DNA of 64,000 bases, from NCBI GenBank assembly GCA_017413105.1, contig JAFPVA010000130.1, positions 62,001 through 126,000 on the forward strand, read 5' to 3'. The DNA comes from Butyrivibrio sp. Its GTDB lineage: Bacteria > Bacillota > Clostridia > Lachnospirales > Lachnospiraceae. Below, piece after piece: positions 43,137-51,831 of the stretch; the stretch's first letter is position 1; the number at the start of each line of letters is the position of its first letter. The translations under genes and the position numbers were made by a program. The notes beneath the pieces are model-generated. The model did not search any database. It was not told where the DNA came from and was given only the letters and a program-made list of their open reading frames with translations.

Positions 43137-43936
43137 TATTCGCCTCCATCTCCTGTGCCGTTCTCAGCTTCATAAGCAGATCTGTCACTGGGTGACAGGA
43201 AGGATTTAAGCTTCTCCTCAGTTACACGAGGGTTTTCACCGGCCTGAATTGATAAAAGTCCCTCGATGATAATACTCTTAGCCATATATTCCGCATTACT
43301 TCTGGCTTTCAGTTTGTTCTCAGCCGGATAACAGAACCAGTTCGCAAGAACAGAACCATAGAATGTAGTAATGAGGGCAACCGCCATGGACGGTCCGATT
43401 GATGAAGGATCTGACATGTTCTGCAACATCAGAACCAGACCAAGAAGGGTTCCGATCATACCCCAGGAAGGTCCCATACCTGCAACGTCGCCAAAGAATG
43501 AATAATTGGATTTATGACGTTCAGCCATGGCATCAATTTCTGCCTCAAGAATGCTCTTAACAAGTTCAGGTTCAGTACCGTCAACTATAAGCATTACACC
43601 TTTTTTCATGAAAGCGTCTTCCAGATTGCCCGCCGCTTCTTCCAGAGCAAGAAGACCTTCTTTACGGGCTGTATTTGAAAGATCGATGATTTTCTTTATG
43701 GTAGCCTTTGTATCATCAGCAGGCATCTTAAAGATCATGGTGTAAGATTTAAGACCGCTGACAAAGCTCGGCATACTTCTGGAAGCCAGAACCGCCATGA
43801 ACGCTCCACCGAATGTGATCATCGCTGAAGGAGCATCAAGGAAGTATTGTACGCCGGAAATACCGGCCGAAAACACAATACTCAAGATCATGAAAAGGAA
43901 ACATAGTCCTACACCAAGCAATGACGCTATATCCAC
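43136..43936 (-). CDS. motA: Flagellar motor stator protein MotA
   Basis: The ion-channel half of the stator. 266 aa with four membrane helices (about 5-25, 35-50, 150-170, 180-200) and a cytoplasmic loop with the charged residues that push on FliG. The conserved GPSWGMIGTLLGLVLML helix and the segment IGPSMAVALITTFYGS are clear. It follows flbD by 49 bp and overlaps motB by one base. Confidence 0.94.
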   Translation of the reverse strand: MDIASLLGVGLCFLFMILSIVFSAGISGVQYFLDAPSAMITFGGAFMAVLASRSMPSFVSGLKSYTMIFKMPADDTKATIKKIIDLSNTARKEGLLALEEAAGNLEDAFMKKGVMLIVDGTEPELVKSILEAEIDAMAERHKSNYSFFGDVAGMGPSWGMIGTLLGLVLMLQNMSDPSSIGPSMAVALITTFYGSVLANWFCYPAENKLKARSNAEYMAKSIIIEGLLSIQAGENPRVTEEKLKSFLSPSDRSAYEAENGTGDGGE

Positions 43937-43985
43937 GAATATACCCCCTTCTTATAAGAAAATATAATGTAAATTCGCTAAATAG

Positions 43986-44168
43986 TTATTTTGTGTCTCC
44001 CCGGATCATGCTACAGATTTCTTCTAAGCTCTCCTTTACAAGGAGCTTCCTTCCCCCACTTAGAATAATTACTGTATCAGGATTGGATTCAATGGTTTCA
44101 ATGCAATCTGCATTAACGATAATCCTTCTGGTATCTAACTTTGTCAAAAGAAGCAGACTATTATTCAT
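43986..44168 (-). CDS. flbD: FlbD family flagellar protein
   Basis: A 60-aa small protein matching the FlbD/FlhD-like family of Firmicute flagellar operons: LLLLTKLDTRRIIVNADCIETIE then PDTVIILSGGRKLLVKES (conserved PDTVI). Its exact role is unknown. First gene of the motAB-fliLMY-export unit, downstream of a 409-bp intergenic region. Confidence 0.85.
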   Translation of the reverse strand: MNNSLLLLTKLDTRRIIVNADCIETIESNPDTVIILSGGRKLLVKESLEEICSMIRGDTK

Positions 44169-44342
44169 TTCGTAATTTCCTGTTTTATTGCCTTGATATT
44201 CCCCTTTTAAAACTTACTTTTGATTCAAATCATCGATAAAATTTCAGTTGAAATGAAATTTTATTTCTATATAGATATATTTTACCACTTTTGCAATACC
44301 AATTCTGCTCCTAGTGTTCACAATTTGTACATAATTGAAGTA

Positions 44343-44375
44343 TAATTTCAATGTCGGCGATTGGAATTGAAATTA
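44343..44375 (-). promoter_or_regulatory. 10-bp inverted repeat around a sigma-28-like -10 upstream of flbD
   Basis: TAATTTCAAT (44343-44352) and ATTGAAATTA (44366-44375) are perfect complements separated by 13 bp. The minus strand inside reads GCCGACAT, close to the sigma-28 -10 GCCGATAA, but the nearest TAAT lies only 13 bp away, so promoter activity is uncertain. An operator role is equally possible. Confidence 0.4.
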
Positions 44376-44511
44376 GATTACATTGTTCTAACCTAATTGT
44401 GATTATACTCAGCGCATAATACAACATATTGTGGTATCATACCTATTTTACCACTTTTTAAACCAATTAACAGTACAATTAATAAAAATATAATATATAT
44501 TGAATCAATTA

Positions 44512-44537
44512 GCCCTTTGGGAATAATCCCAAAGGGC
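44512..44537 (-). terminator. Stem-loop downstream of flgE
   Basis: A perfect 11-bp stem GCCCTTTGGGA/TCCCAAAGGGC with a 4-nt loop, 40 bp after the flgE stop. On the minus strand the following sequence is AT-rich but lacks a compact T-tract, so it may be a weak terminator or a 3' stabilising hairpin. Confidence 0.65.
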
Positions 44538-44577
44538 CATTTATCAGATGGATTATTTGCCTTATGTGTTCCTGTTA

Positions 44578-47500
44578 TTATCTCTTAAGGTTGGTGAGTT
44601 CCTCAAGAAGTGTATCTGATACTGTGATGATTCGGCTGTTTGCCTGGAATCCACGCTGAGTTGTGATCATCTCAGTAAATTCCTTTGAAAGGTCTACGTT
44701 GGACATTTCCAGTACGCCGGTATTCATATAGCCACCATCTGTGGTGATATCCTGAATTGTAGGATCTCCTGAGTTAAGTGTTGATGAATAGAGGTTATCT
44801 CCTTCTTTTGCAAGACCGGATGCATTTGCAAATTCTGCTGAAGCAATCTGTCCAAGAAGCTTAGTCTGGCCGTTTGAATATGTAGCGTAGATAGTTCCGT
44901 CTGTGCTGACCGTGATACCGTTCATCTCACCAACTGCTCTACCTGTGTTAAGAGACTTCTTATCCCCCTTTATAGCCTTGATTGTTGATGATCCATTTGT
45001 GTTGTAGTTAGTTACTGATGAGAAATCAATTTCGATTGATCCAAGTGTTCTGTCAGATCCCGGAGTCTCCTGAAAACCAAAGGCTTCAAGTCCATCAACC
45101 TTCTGATCGAATACAAGATCAACTTTCTTTGTTGTCTCATTTTTATTTGCTGATACGATATTACCTGTTGCTGCGTCGAATACGAGCTGTATTGTCTTAT
45201 TTGCTTTTGAAAGGTCGGCTTTTGAAGTATAAAGCTTAATGCCCTGCTCATCATCGATTACGTAGTAACCTTCTGAACCATAAGCTCTTGCATCGGCATC
45301 TGTTATTCCGAATACAGATTCCAAAAGGCCCTTAGTAGTTGTATCTGCTGTTGCAAGAATTTCTGAAATATATCCCTCCATAGGGAACGTCTTGGATTCT
45401 GTAGTATCTGTTGGATATGCAATAACATCATTGGCAGTTGTATATTTTACTGTTCCATCGTCTAATACTTCAGCCAGATAATCTTCGCTTATCTTATTCT
45501 CATCTGTCTGCTCGTGTTTTACTGTAATCTTACCACCTGCTATAAATGATACTGTAAACTCTTCATCGTTGAGGTTACTGAAATCATCTGTGAACCCTTC
45601 AACTTTTCCTTTATTGTAGGTCTTGATATCAGCTTTTGAAACGCCGTAGATTGTCTGAAGGAGACTGTCATCAATCTCATCGAGGCCAAATCCTTCAGGT
45701 TCCTCATCTATGATAATATAACCGGTCTTCTTAGTAGCTGCATCCCTGAATACAACTGTAGGAACATCATATTCAAAAGAATTACTTGCATTGATGTCCT
45801 TTTTGTATTTATTAAAGGAAGCTATTTCAGTCGAAGCATCAACAGTTGAACGAACATATGCAACGTTTGCTGTTATTCCTGTTGAACCTGTTATATCCTG
45901 AATTGTATAAGTGATGGCAGCTGTTGAAACGTCCGCATCATCATCATTAAGGCCGGATAGGAGCTCTCCCTTTGCAGCACTTGTAAGGCTGGCATAATTT
46001 ACTGTAAACTCCTGCTTTGACAAATATTTGAAAAGACTTGGGTGACTTGTGCTAGTTACACTTGCACTGCCCCAGTTTGTGCTGTCGTTAAGTGATACAG
46101 TAAATGTCTTTGTATCTGCATCATATGTGAATTTAGCTGCTGTTATTGCGGAGCCATCCAGGGTACCATCTGCTTCAAGAGCCGTCTGAATTGCGGTTAA
46201 CTGAGTAAATGCATTCTGTACATCAGTATCTGTACTTGTAGACATCGCAGTATAGTTAAGTGCTGTCTCTTCTGAAAGCTTAGAAATAAGTGCGTTATAA
46301 AGTTTGGTTGAATCAGTAGATGTGATTGAGATATTCTTATTTGCTGGTGTATTTACAGCTTTTCCACCGTAGATTGTAAGTACTCCGGTTGAATCGTTGT
46401 ATTCGTAGTATGCACCCTTTGGATAAGTAGTAGTATCAAGACCACTTATTACATCACTGATCTTTGTTCCTGCAGGTGTTGAAACAAAATAATCATCATA
46501 TTTTGTCTTAAGTCCTGATGCAGAAGTTTTATCCTCTGTTTCCTCAGGAACTTTACTTGCTACTATTGTAAGAACCTGAGAGTCATCATCATACTCATAT
46601 GCATAATGAGAAATGTCACTTATTATAGCCGGATATGCAGTTGAATTGACACCAAAAACCTTGTCCAGCATCTCTGTATTCAGAGAAGAAAGCTTTCCGC
46701 CCTCTTCCGAAGGAGCCTGATAGCCAAAGCCACAGTTAGAATTACTGGTGCTTAAAGGAGTGTAAAAATAGTGATCTGTATTGTCCATTGCAAAGGACTT
46801 ATATGTAGCGTTATTTACTGAAGAACTGTAATCTGTAAAATCAAAGGTAACATTAAGAGCATCAGAGTCAATCTCGTAGCTCTTAATATTTGCATATCTC
46901 TTTGTATTAGCTGTCGGATATGCCTTCTCTAGAAGATTAGAAATATCTGAAAGTGTACTGATTGAATCGCCCTTTGCAGGAACATTTTCAAATACAGTCT
47001 GGCCACTCTGCATGTAGATTGTTCCGAGTAAAGCTTCCGTCGTAGGATCAGTAGTGGTTGCTATATAATAGCCGTCCTTAAAGTCTGTATAGCCTTCGCT
47101 GTTCTGGATATTACCAAAGCTGATGCCTTCCATCTGCGCTTCTGTAAGCTTTGTTCCGTTTGAATCAATGATATCTGTAAGCTCTACTGAGAAAAGATGA
47201 TCTTCTCCTGTATCCTTGATATTGAACTTAGCTGTATAAAGATATCCCTTATTATCATAGAACTCTAAGGTGATTGTCTTACCATCATCAGATACAACGT
47301 TTGAATCGTTGTCGTCGATATTTCCGCTGATAAGTGCTGACGTTGTTGATGCAGGCGAGAATGTTGCGTTCTCTGCGCTCATAACCTGAAGGTTTGTGAG
47401 CTCACCGTTCTTATCAACTGTGATTTCTCCGGTCTCAGCATCTTCTTTAGCATTCCAGCCCATTACAAAATATCCGTTTGACTGCATTGCCAGGTTTCCA

Positions 47501-47871
47501 GCTCCGTCTACGTAGAAGGAACCATCTCTTGTGTAGAGGTTCTCTTTTCCGTTGTTAACAACGAAGAAAGCTTTTCCTGTGATCATGATGTCAAAAGGAT
47601 TGTTTGTGGTCTGAGTTGCACCCTGAGACTCAATAGCTGTATTTATGGCACCGGACTTAGCACCAAGACCGATCTGACGTGCATTTATACCACCCTTGGT
47701 CTCTGTTGCGCCTGATGCTGACTGTGTTGTCTGATACATGAGGTCTGAAAATGTGATTGACTGAGATTTAAAAGAAGTTGTATTAACGTTTGCGATGTTG
47801 TTACCAAGAACATCCATCTTGGTCTGATGCGTGCGAAGTCCTGCAACACCAGCATACAATGATCTCATCAT
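44578..47871 (-). CDS. flgE: Flagellar hook protein FlgE (very large)
   Basis: Forms the hook joining motor and filament. The N-terminus (MRSLYAGVAGLRTHQTKMDVLGNNIANVNTT, split at Gly12) and C-terminus (SNVDLSKEFTEMITTQRGFQANSR, split at Glu) are the classic rod/hook coiled-coil ends. In between is an outsized variable region: 1097 aa in total against roughly 400-500 for most FlgE. The insert is Thr/Ser/Asp-rich and carries at least three related segments of the form L-L-x-x-[VI]-[FY]-G-[VI]. I start at ATG 47871, with GGAGG 10 bases upstream; the frame extends to 47916. Last gene of fliK-flgD-(TIGR02530)-flgE. Confidence 0.93.
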   Translation of the reverse strand: MMRSLYAGVAGLRTHQTKMDVLGNNIANVNTTSFKSQSITFSDLMYQTTQSASGATETKGGINARQIGLGAKSGAINTAIESQGATQTTNNPFDIMITGKAFFVVNNGKENLYTRDGSFYVDGAGNLAMQSNGYFVMGWNAKEDAETGEITVDKNGELTNLQVMSAENATFSPASTTSALISGNIDDNDSNVVSDDGKTITLEFYDNKGYLYTAKFNIKDTGEDHLFSVELTDIIDSNGTKLTEAQMEGISFGNIQNSEGYTDFKDGYYIATTTDPTTEALLGTIYMQSGQTVFENVPAKGDSISTLSDISNLLEKAYPTANTKRYANIKSYEIDSDALNVTFDFTDYSSSVNNATYKSFAMDNTDHYFYTPLSTSNSNCGFGYQAPSEEGGKLSSLNTEMLDKVFGVNSTAYPAIISDISHYAYEYDDDSQVLTIVASKVPEETEDKTSASGLKTKYDDYFVSTPAGTKISDVISGLDTTTYPKGAYYEYNDSTGVLTIYGGKAVNTPANKNISITSTDSTKLYNALISKLSEETALNYTAMSTSTDTDVQNAFTQLTAIQTALEADGTLDGSAITAAKFTYDADTKTFTVSLNDSTNWGSASVTSTSHPSLFKYLSKQEFTVNYASLTSAAKGELLSGLNDDDADVSTAAITYTIQDITGSTGITANVAYVRSTVDASTEIASFNKYKKDINASNSFEYDVPTVVFRDAATKKTGYIIIDEEPEGFGLDEIDDSLLQTIYGVSKADIKTYNKGKVEGFTDDFSNLNDEEFTVSFIAGGKITVKHEQTDENKISEDYLAEVLDDGTVKYTTANDVIAYPTDTTESKTFPMEGYISEILATADTTTKGLLESVFGITDADARAYGSEGYYVIDDEQGIKLYTSKADLSKANKTIQLVFDAATGNIVSANKNETTKKVDLVFDQKVDGLEAFGFQETPGSDRTLGSIEIDFSSVTNYNTNGSSTIKAIKGDKKSLNTGRAVGEMNGITVSTDGTIYATYSNGQTKLLGQIASAEFANASGLAKEGDNLYSSTLNSGDPTIQDITTDGGYMNTGVLEMSNVDLSKEFTEMITTQRGFQANSRIITVSDTLLEELTNLKR

Positions 47872-47979
47872 AAGGCAAGGTCCTCCATCTTTTTTGGGTG
47901 ACTTTAATACAAGCAAGGCTCACCATTCCTCACGAATCAAAGTTCCCTGTTTGATTTTGGACGGATTGGAAAAAGTAGG

Positions 47980-48007
47980 AAGATTCCTTCTGTCAGTCGG
48001 GAATCTT
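47980..48007 (-). promoter_or_regulatory. Stem-loop in the flgE leader (possible attenuator)
   Basis: AAGATTCC/GGAATCTT, an 8-bp stem with a 12-nt loop, followed on the minus strand by CCTACTTTTT. It lies in the 172-bp gap between the TIGR02530-like gene and flgE. It may reduce or time flgE transcription, or act as a processing site. Confidence 0.45.
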
Positions 48008-48043
48008 AAGATCTCCTGATGGCTTTCTGCCACTTCGGTCCGA

Positions 48044-48466
48044 TCAAGCTATTACCGCTCCGTCTATATTTGTAAATACGTTACTGTTATTTTCTGTCTG
48101 ATCCATTGCTGTTACTACCGTGTGATTAGGTACATTTACTATAAATGCCAGTTGATCCATGAGAATCAGTGAATCCTTTATACCCTTTTCTCCGGCCTGC
48201 TTAGCAGCCTCGTTAAGTCTTTGCATCTGGCTCTCTGAAAGATTTATGTTTCTGTCATTTAGTCTGTTTGCAGCATGCTTTGAAAACTTAACTTCTGTAC
48301 TGCTTGTGGTATTTATATCGGCACTTTCTTTTACTTTGTTTAGTACCGAAGCAAAAGAAGCTTCACCACTTGGCAGAGGTGTGTTTTGAGGTTTGGGTGT
48401 CTTAGGATTTAAGTACTGATCCTGGACTTGTCCGATGGAAAAGAACTGGCGATCATCCATTATCAT
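48044..48466 (-). CDS. TIGR02530-family flagellar operon protein
   Basis: 140 aa from ATG 48466 (GGAGG 7 bases upstream); the open frame extends to 48550 inside flgD. The family core is visible: VKFSKHAANRLNDRNINLSESQMQRL then KQAGEKGIKDSLILMDQLAFIVNV (each broken at a Gly/Asn). This small conserved protein is found between flgD and flgE/flgG in Firmicutes; a hook-assembly role is presumed but unproven. Confidence 0.85.
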   Translation of the reverse strand: MIMDDRQFFSIGQVQDQYLNPKTPKPQNTPLPSGEASFASVLNKVKESADINTTSSTEVKFSKHAANRLNDRNINLSESQMQRLNEAAKQAGEKGIKDSLILMDQLAFIVNVPNHTVVTAMDQTENNSNVFTNIDGAVIA

Positions 48467-48506
48467 CCTTTTTCCTCCATCAATTTTTAATAAGCTGTTA
48501 TTTAAC

Positions 48507-49184
48507 TTAACTTGTCGCGAAAGTTCTGTAACTGTCTCCACGAATCTCATCGATTCTGTTTACGTACTGCTTAAGGGAAGTTACGTAATTAGGATTCATC
48601 ATATTCTTAGCCTTATCTGACATCTCCTCAGTGTAGAACTGATACATTGTATCGATTGTAAGACCATGTTCTTCATCAGATACGAAATCAAGATTTGCCG
48701 GAAGCTTATCGATTGCCTTCATAAAATCTTCAGCAATCTTCTGTGCATCTGTATAATCCGGATCAAATACCTGAGATACATCGTCGATACTGTAGTTGGT
48801 TCCACCAATGTTCAGATAAGCCTTATTTCCGCTGTAGGTTACAAAATCAACAGTTCCGGTTACATCTGTGATTTTTCCTGTATCAGGATTTCTCTGGGTT
48901 ACCAGAACCTCTTTTCCAACAAGTTCAGATGCTCTTGAAAGTGACATTGCATTTGCCATATTGCTGAGCTGTTCAACCTGAGTGAAGGTTGCGTACTGAG
49001 CGATATACTCTGTGTTGGATGTCGGTTCCATAGGATCCTGATATTTCATCTGTGCTACAAGAATCTGCATAAAAGAATCTTTGTCGTAGCCGGTTGTAGT
49101 ATTTCTTGTAGAGGTATCGGAAGAGTTAAGGTTTGTGACCTGTCCATCTTTGATAATAGCGGTTGTTGAATTAAGATCTGCCAT
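48507..49184 (-). CDS. flgD: Flagellar hook-capping protein FlgD
   Basis: The cap needed for polymerising hook subunits. 225 aa with the N-terminal FlgD signature DKDSFMQILVAQMKYQDPMEPTSNTEYI (split at Gln), then AQYATFTQVEQLSNMANAM and LVGKEVLV. It follows fliK by 23 bp. Confidence 0.93.
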   Translation of the reverse strand: MADLNSTTAIIKDGQVTNLNSSDTSTRNTTTGYDKDSFMQILVAQMKYQDPMEPTSNTEYIAQYATFTQVEQLSNMANAMSLSRASELVGKEVLVTQRNPDTGKITDVTGTVDFVTYSGNKAYLNIGGTNYSIDDVSQVFDPDYTDAQKIAEDFMKAIDKLPANLDFVSDEEHGLTIDTMYQFYTEEMSDKAKNMMNPNYVTSLKQYVNRIDEIRGDSYRTFATS

Positions 49185-49207
49185 ATTCCCCTCTTTCTGA
49201 TACTAGC

Positions 49208-50671
49208 TTAAGCGCTAAAATCAATTGTGTTACCGTTATAAGCCATCATCTGTGCTGCTATAAGCTCTGCCTGAGTCATTTCTTCTTCAATCTCTTCATC
49301 AATTTCTGCAAGGTTTATTCGTTTTAGAGATTTTCTGTTTTTCTCCAGTTGATCTCTCGATGCTTCATTGTTGTCGTCCTGCTGAAGATTCTGTTCAAAG
49401 GCATGTGATGCGATTGTTACTTCTATTGATGTGACTTTTACACCCTGCTCATCGAACTTTTGCATAAGTGCTGTCATCTGACTCTCAACAGCTTCTTTTA
49501 CTATCTCATTCTGAGCTGTAAACTTGGCTGTGATTCCGTCTTTGGAACTTGTAAGTAATATGTTTACATTTCCAAGACTTGCGGGATGAAGCTGAAGTTC
49601 CATTGACGTTTCTTCCGGCGAAGCTGAAACTGTAATCTTTTCAGTGATCTGTCTGACGATATTCTCCATCTGGACTCTGTCGGTATAGCTTTCTATCGGT
49701 GCGGTCTCAGGATTAGCCGCCTCAACGATATTCTCTACAATTTTGTTAAATGGATTTATCATCTGTTCATTCTTAAAAAGATTGCTTCCGGATTCCTTAT
49801 GCTCTGAGAAATTTGATTCCTCTTCCTGGGGCTCAATTACTTCTGCTAGCTCACTTTCGTTTTCAGGAACTGTTATCTCTCTTTCAGGAATCTGTGTTTC
49901 GTTCTTGACTTCGACTTTTACCACTTTTTCATCAGTAGCTACCGTCTCTTTTAATACATTGTCAAAAACAGGATCTTTTTCATTTTCAGTTGTTTTTGTT
50001 TCTTTTACAGTTTCAATTACTTCATTTAGATCTTCAGGCTGAATGTCATATTCGGTGGATAATTCTTCTCTCATGTCGTTTACTTCGGAAAGAACATCCT
50101 TAAGTGATTCGTACAGATCTGCATCAACTATAAGGTTGGCACCTCCATCATTGTCACTGATTGAATTTACTACCTCTATTACTTTCTCAGGATTTAAAAG
50201 ATCCGCCGGAGCAAGTCCTAAAAGTTGCATTACTGCTATTATTTCTTCCTCCGAAACATCAGCCATTTCAGCAATTTCTTCGATAAGCTTCTTGCCGTCT
50301 TCTGATATGGCGTTCTGCAGCTCTTCATTAGCCTCCTTGCCATCTGTTTCTTTTGTATTTACAGCTTTTTCTTCCGTAGACTGCGCTTTATTTGTGGCCT
50401 TTGCATCTTCAGTATTATTTGCGCTCTTATCGTTTGGGGTTACGTTGTTACCAGTCTTGGAAGTATCTAATGCTTTGCTCTTCTCATCCTTGGAAGCAGC
50501 TTTTTCAGTGCCTGAATTATTATTCTGACTGTTACTTATGGTGTTAAGTATGTTGTCAAAACCTTTTTCTTTTGTGTCTGTCTTAACATTTGCTGTAAAT
50601 GAAACAGTTTTGGCTGCAGTGCTCTGTGTCATGTAGGTTAATGCTCCTACCTGCGTCTGTGCACTGCCCAT
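49208..50671 (-). CDS. fliK: Flagellar hook-length control protein FliK
   Basis: Measures hook length and triggers the FlhB export switch. 487 aa: a long acidic, Thr/Ser/Glu-rich N-terminal ruler region (about 1-330) and a C-terminal Flg_hook domain (about 340-430: SMELQLHPASLGNVNILL and VKEAVESQMTALMQKFDEQG). I start at ATG 50671 with AAAGGAGG upstream; the frame continues to 50743 without family support. First gene after the 50803-50841 terminator and the sigma-28-like promoter. Confidence 0.88.
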   Translation of the reverse strand: MGSAQTQVGALTYMTQSTAAKTVSFTANVKTDTKEKGFDNILNTISNSQNNNSGTEKAASKDEKSKALDTSKTGNNVTPNDKSANNTEDAKATNKAQSTEEKAVNTKETDGKEANEELQNAISEDGKKLIEEIAEMADVSEEEIIAVMQLLGLAPADLLNPEKVIEVVNSISDNDGGANLIVDADLYESLKDVLSEVNDMREELSTEYDIQPEDLNEVIETVKETKTTENEKDPVFDNVLKETVATDEKVVKVEVKNETQIPEREITVPENESELAEVIEPQEEESNFSEHKESGSNLFKNEQMINPFNKIVENIVEAANPETAPIESYTDRVQMENIVRQITEKITVSASPEETSMELQLHPASLGNVNILLTSSKDGITAKFTAQNEIVKEAVESQMTALMQKFDEQGVKVTSIEVTIASHAFEQNLQQDDNNEASRDQLEKNRKSLKRINLAEIDEEIEEEMTQAELIAAQMMAYNGNTIDFSA

Positions 50672-50764
50672 TCTATTCCTCCTTTCCCTGTTTTTCTGAG
50701 TTTCTATTGCGACTTCGTATGCCCAGCAAACATACATGATCATAGCTATAGAATCTCAACTATT

Positions 50765-50790
50765 ATATCGGCATACTCTGCTTTAACTTA
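50765..50790 (-). promoter_or_regulatory. Candidate sigma-28 promoter of fliK-flgD-flgE
   Basis: Minus strand TAAG, 14-bp spacer, GCCGATAT. It lies immediately after the terminator of the flgB unit and about 95 bp upstream of the fliK ATG. The -10 octamer is identical to that upstream of cheA. Confidence 0.65.
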
Positions 50791-50802
50791 ACCCATAAAG
50801 GC

Positions 50803-50841
50803 AATAAAAAAGACCTTTTCTGTGAAAGAAAAGATCTTTTT
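50803..50841 (-). terminator. Strong terminator ending the flgB-...-motE unit
   Basis: A 15-bp stem AAAAAGATCTTTTCT/AGAAAAGGTCTTTTT (one T-G pair, 5-nt loop) that on the minus strand runs into T residues. It is 13 bp after the MotE-like stop. Confidence 0.9.
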
Positions 50842-50854
50842 ATTTTATAATTTT

Positions 50855-51805
50855 TTAATGAGATCCTGTTACCTGAGTCGATTCCTTCTCAAGGGCATCA
50901 GGCTCAAGCATCTGTGTAAGTTTTGCCGCATTTTCTTTTTCCATTGCAGCTAAAATATCAGCTCTGTTCTCAACTGTCATCTGAGCAAGGATCCTTGAAA
51001 CAAGAGATATCTGATTCTCAGCAACCATCTCATCAAATACCTTGGCAGCAGTCTTTGCTTTCATACCTGAATAGGTTGTAACAAAGGCGCTGATTGCTTC
51101 ATCTTCAATTTGTTGCCTTTTTATCTCTTCATAAAGCTTCGATGCATTTTCAGGATCTATCTGTTCGTAATATTTTGCATACTCTGAAGCGTCCGGAGCA
51201 TAATCCCCATAAACTACATTTGCATAGAATTCAGCTCTTTCCTCATAGAACTCTTTTTGCTGCTGCTCAAAGGGCTCAAGTCTTGCTACCTCTGTCTTAA
51301 GCCTTTCTATTTCTGTTGCATAGGCACTGTTCTGTTCCATTTCGGACTGAAGAGCCTGCTCAAGTCTCTTAATATATGCATTTGCAGCTTCCAAAGAATC
51401 AATTCCGGATTCTGTACTTTCCGAGGTACTTGTATCAACCGGTGTTTCTGTCTGAGATTGTTTTAAAACCTTATCCGGAAGGATAAGATTAAGTCCCGGA
51501 ACATCCTTGATAATAGGGGCAAGAATGTCCGAGCCAAAGCCGCCTACATCAAGCTTTATAAGAACGCCCATGATAACAAGCCAGATTAAAATGATCAGGA
51601 ATGTAATAACAATAGTCGCAAAACCGCCGGCATTATCTCCATAGAGTTCTGCCTGTCTGTCTGCAAATTCCTGAGCTTTTTGCTTCTGGGCTTTTCTCTG
51701 CTCTTTAAGCTGTTTCGAATATTCTTTTCTATCCGCTTTAAGTTTGGCCTTCACGGCCTTGGGGTCTTCACCATTTGCCGGATGCCCAACGCTAGTATCT
51801 GCCAT
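50855..51805 (-). CDS. MotE/YlxF-like flagellar protein
   Basis: 316 aa: a basic, Lys/Gln-rich cytoplasmic N-terminus (about 15-55), one membrane helix (about 62-84), a Thr/Ser linker, and a coiled coil (about 130-190). The C-terminal MgtE_N-like helical domain (about 215-305) shows YEQIDPENASKLYEEI, MKAKTAAKVFDEMV, LVSRILAQMTVENRADIL. This is the architecture of MotE (MotC chaperone) and YlxF. Position right after fliJ agrees. The specific role here is inferred. Confidence 0.75.
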   Translation of the reverse strand: MADTSVGHPANGEDPKAVKAKLKADRKEYSKQLKEQRKAQKQKAQEFADRQAELYGDNAGGFATIVITFLIILIWLVIMGVLIKLDVGGFGSDILAPIIKDVPGLNLILPDKVLKQSQTETPVDTSTSESTESGIDSLEAANAYIKRLEQALQSEMEQNSAYATEIERLKTEVARLEPFEQQQKEFYEERAEFYANVVYGDYAPDASEYAKYYEQIDPENASKLYEEIKRQQIEDEAISAFVTTYSGMKAKTAAKVFDEMVAENQISLVSRILAQMTVENRADILAAMEKENAAKLTQMLEPDALEKESTQVTGSH

Positions 51806-51831
51806 TTAATCCCTCCGGATAATTTAAGAAT

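Larger units (their letters stand above)
44169..44577. other. Gene-free 409-bp AT-rich region between flgE and flbD
   Basis: No coding frame. In minus-strand order it has the flgE stem-loop (44512-44537), a 15-bp direct repeat TATTTTACCACTTTT (44278-44292 and 44444-44458), and a perfect 10-bp inverted repeat around a GCCGACAT element (44343-44375). The promoter of flbD-motAB must lie here. Confidence 0.8.

Noticed and set aside
44512..44537. Inverted terminal repeat of an insertion sequence
   Set aside because: No transposase, no second copy and no target duplication nearby; a stem-loop after flgE explains it better.
44578..47916. flgE as a fusion of two genes or a frameshift product
   Set aside because: One continuous frame carries a normal FlgE start and end; the extra length is in the variable surface region, so expansion is more likely than fusion.
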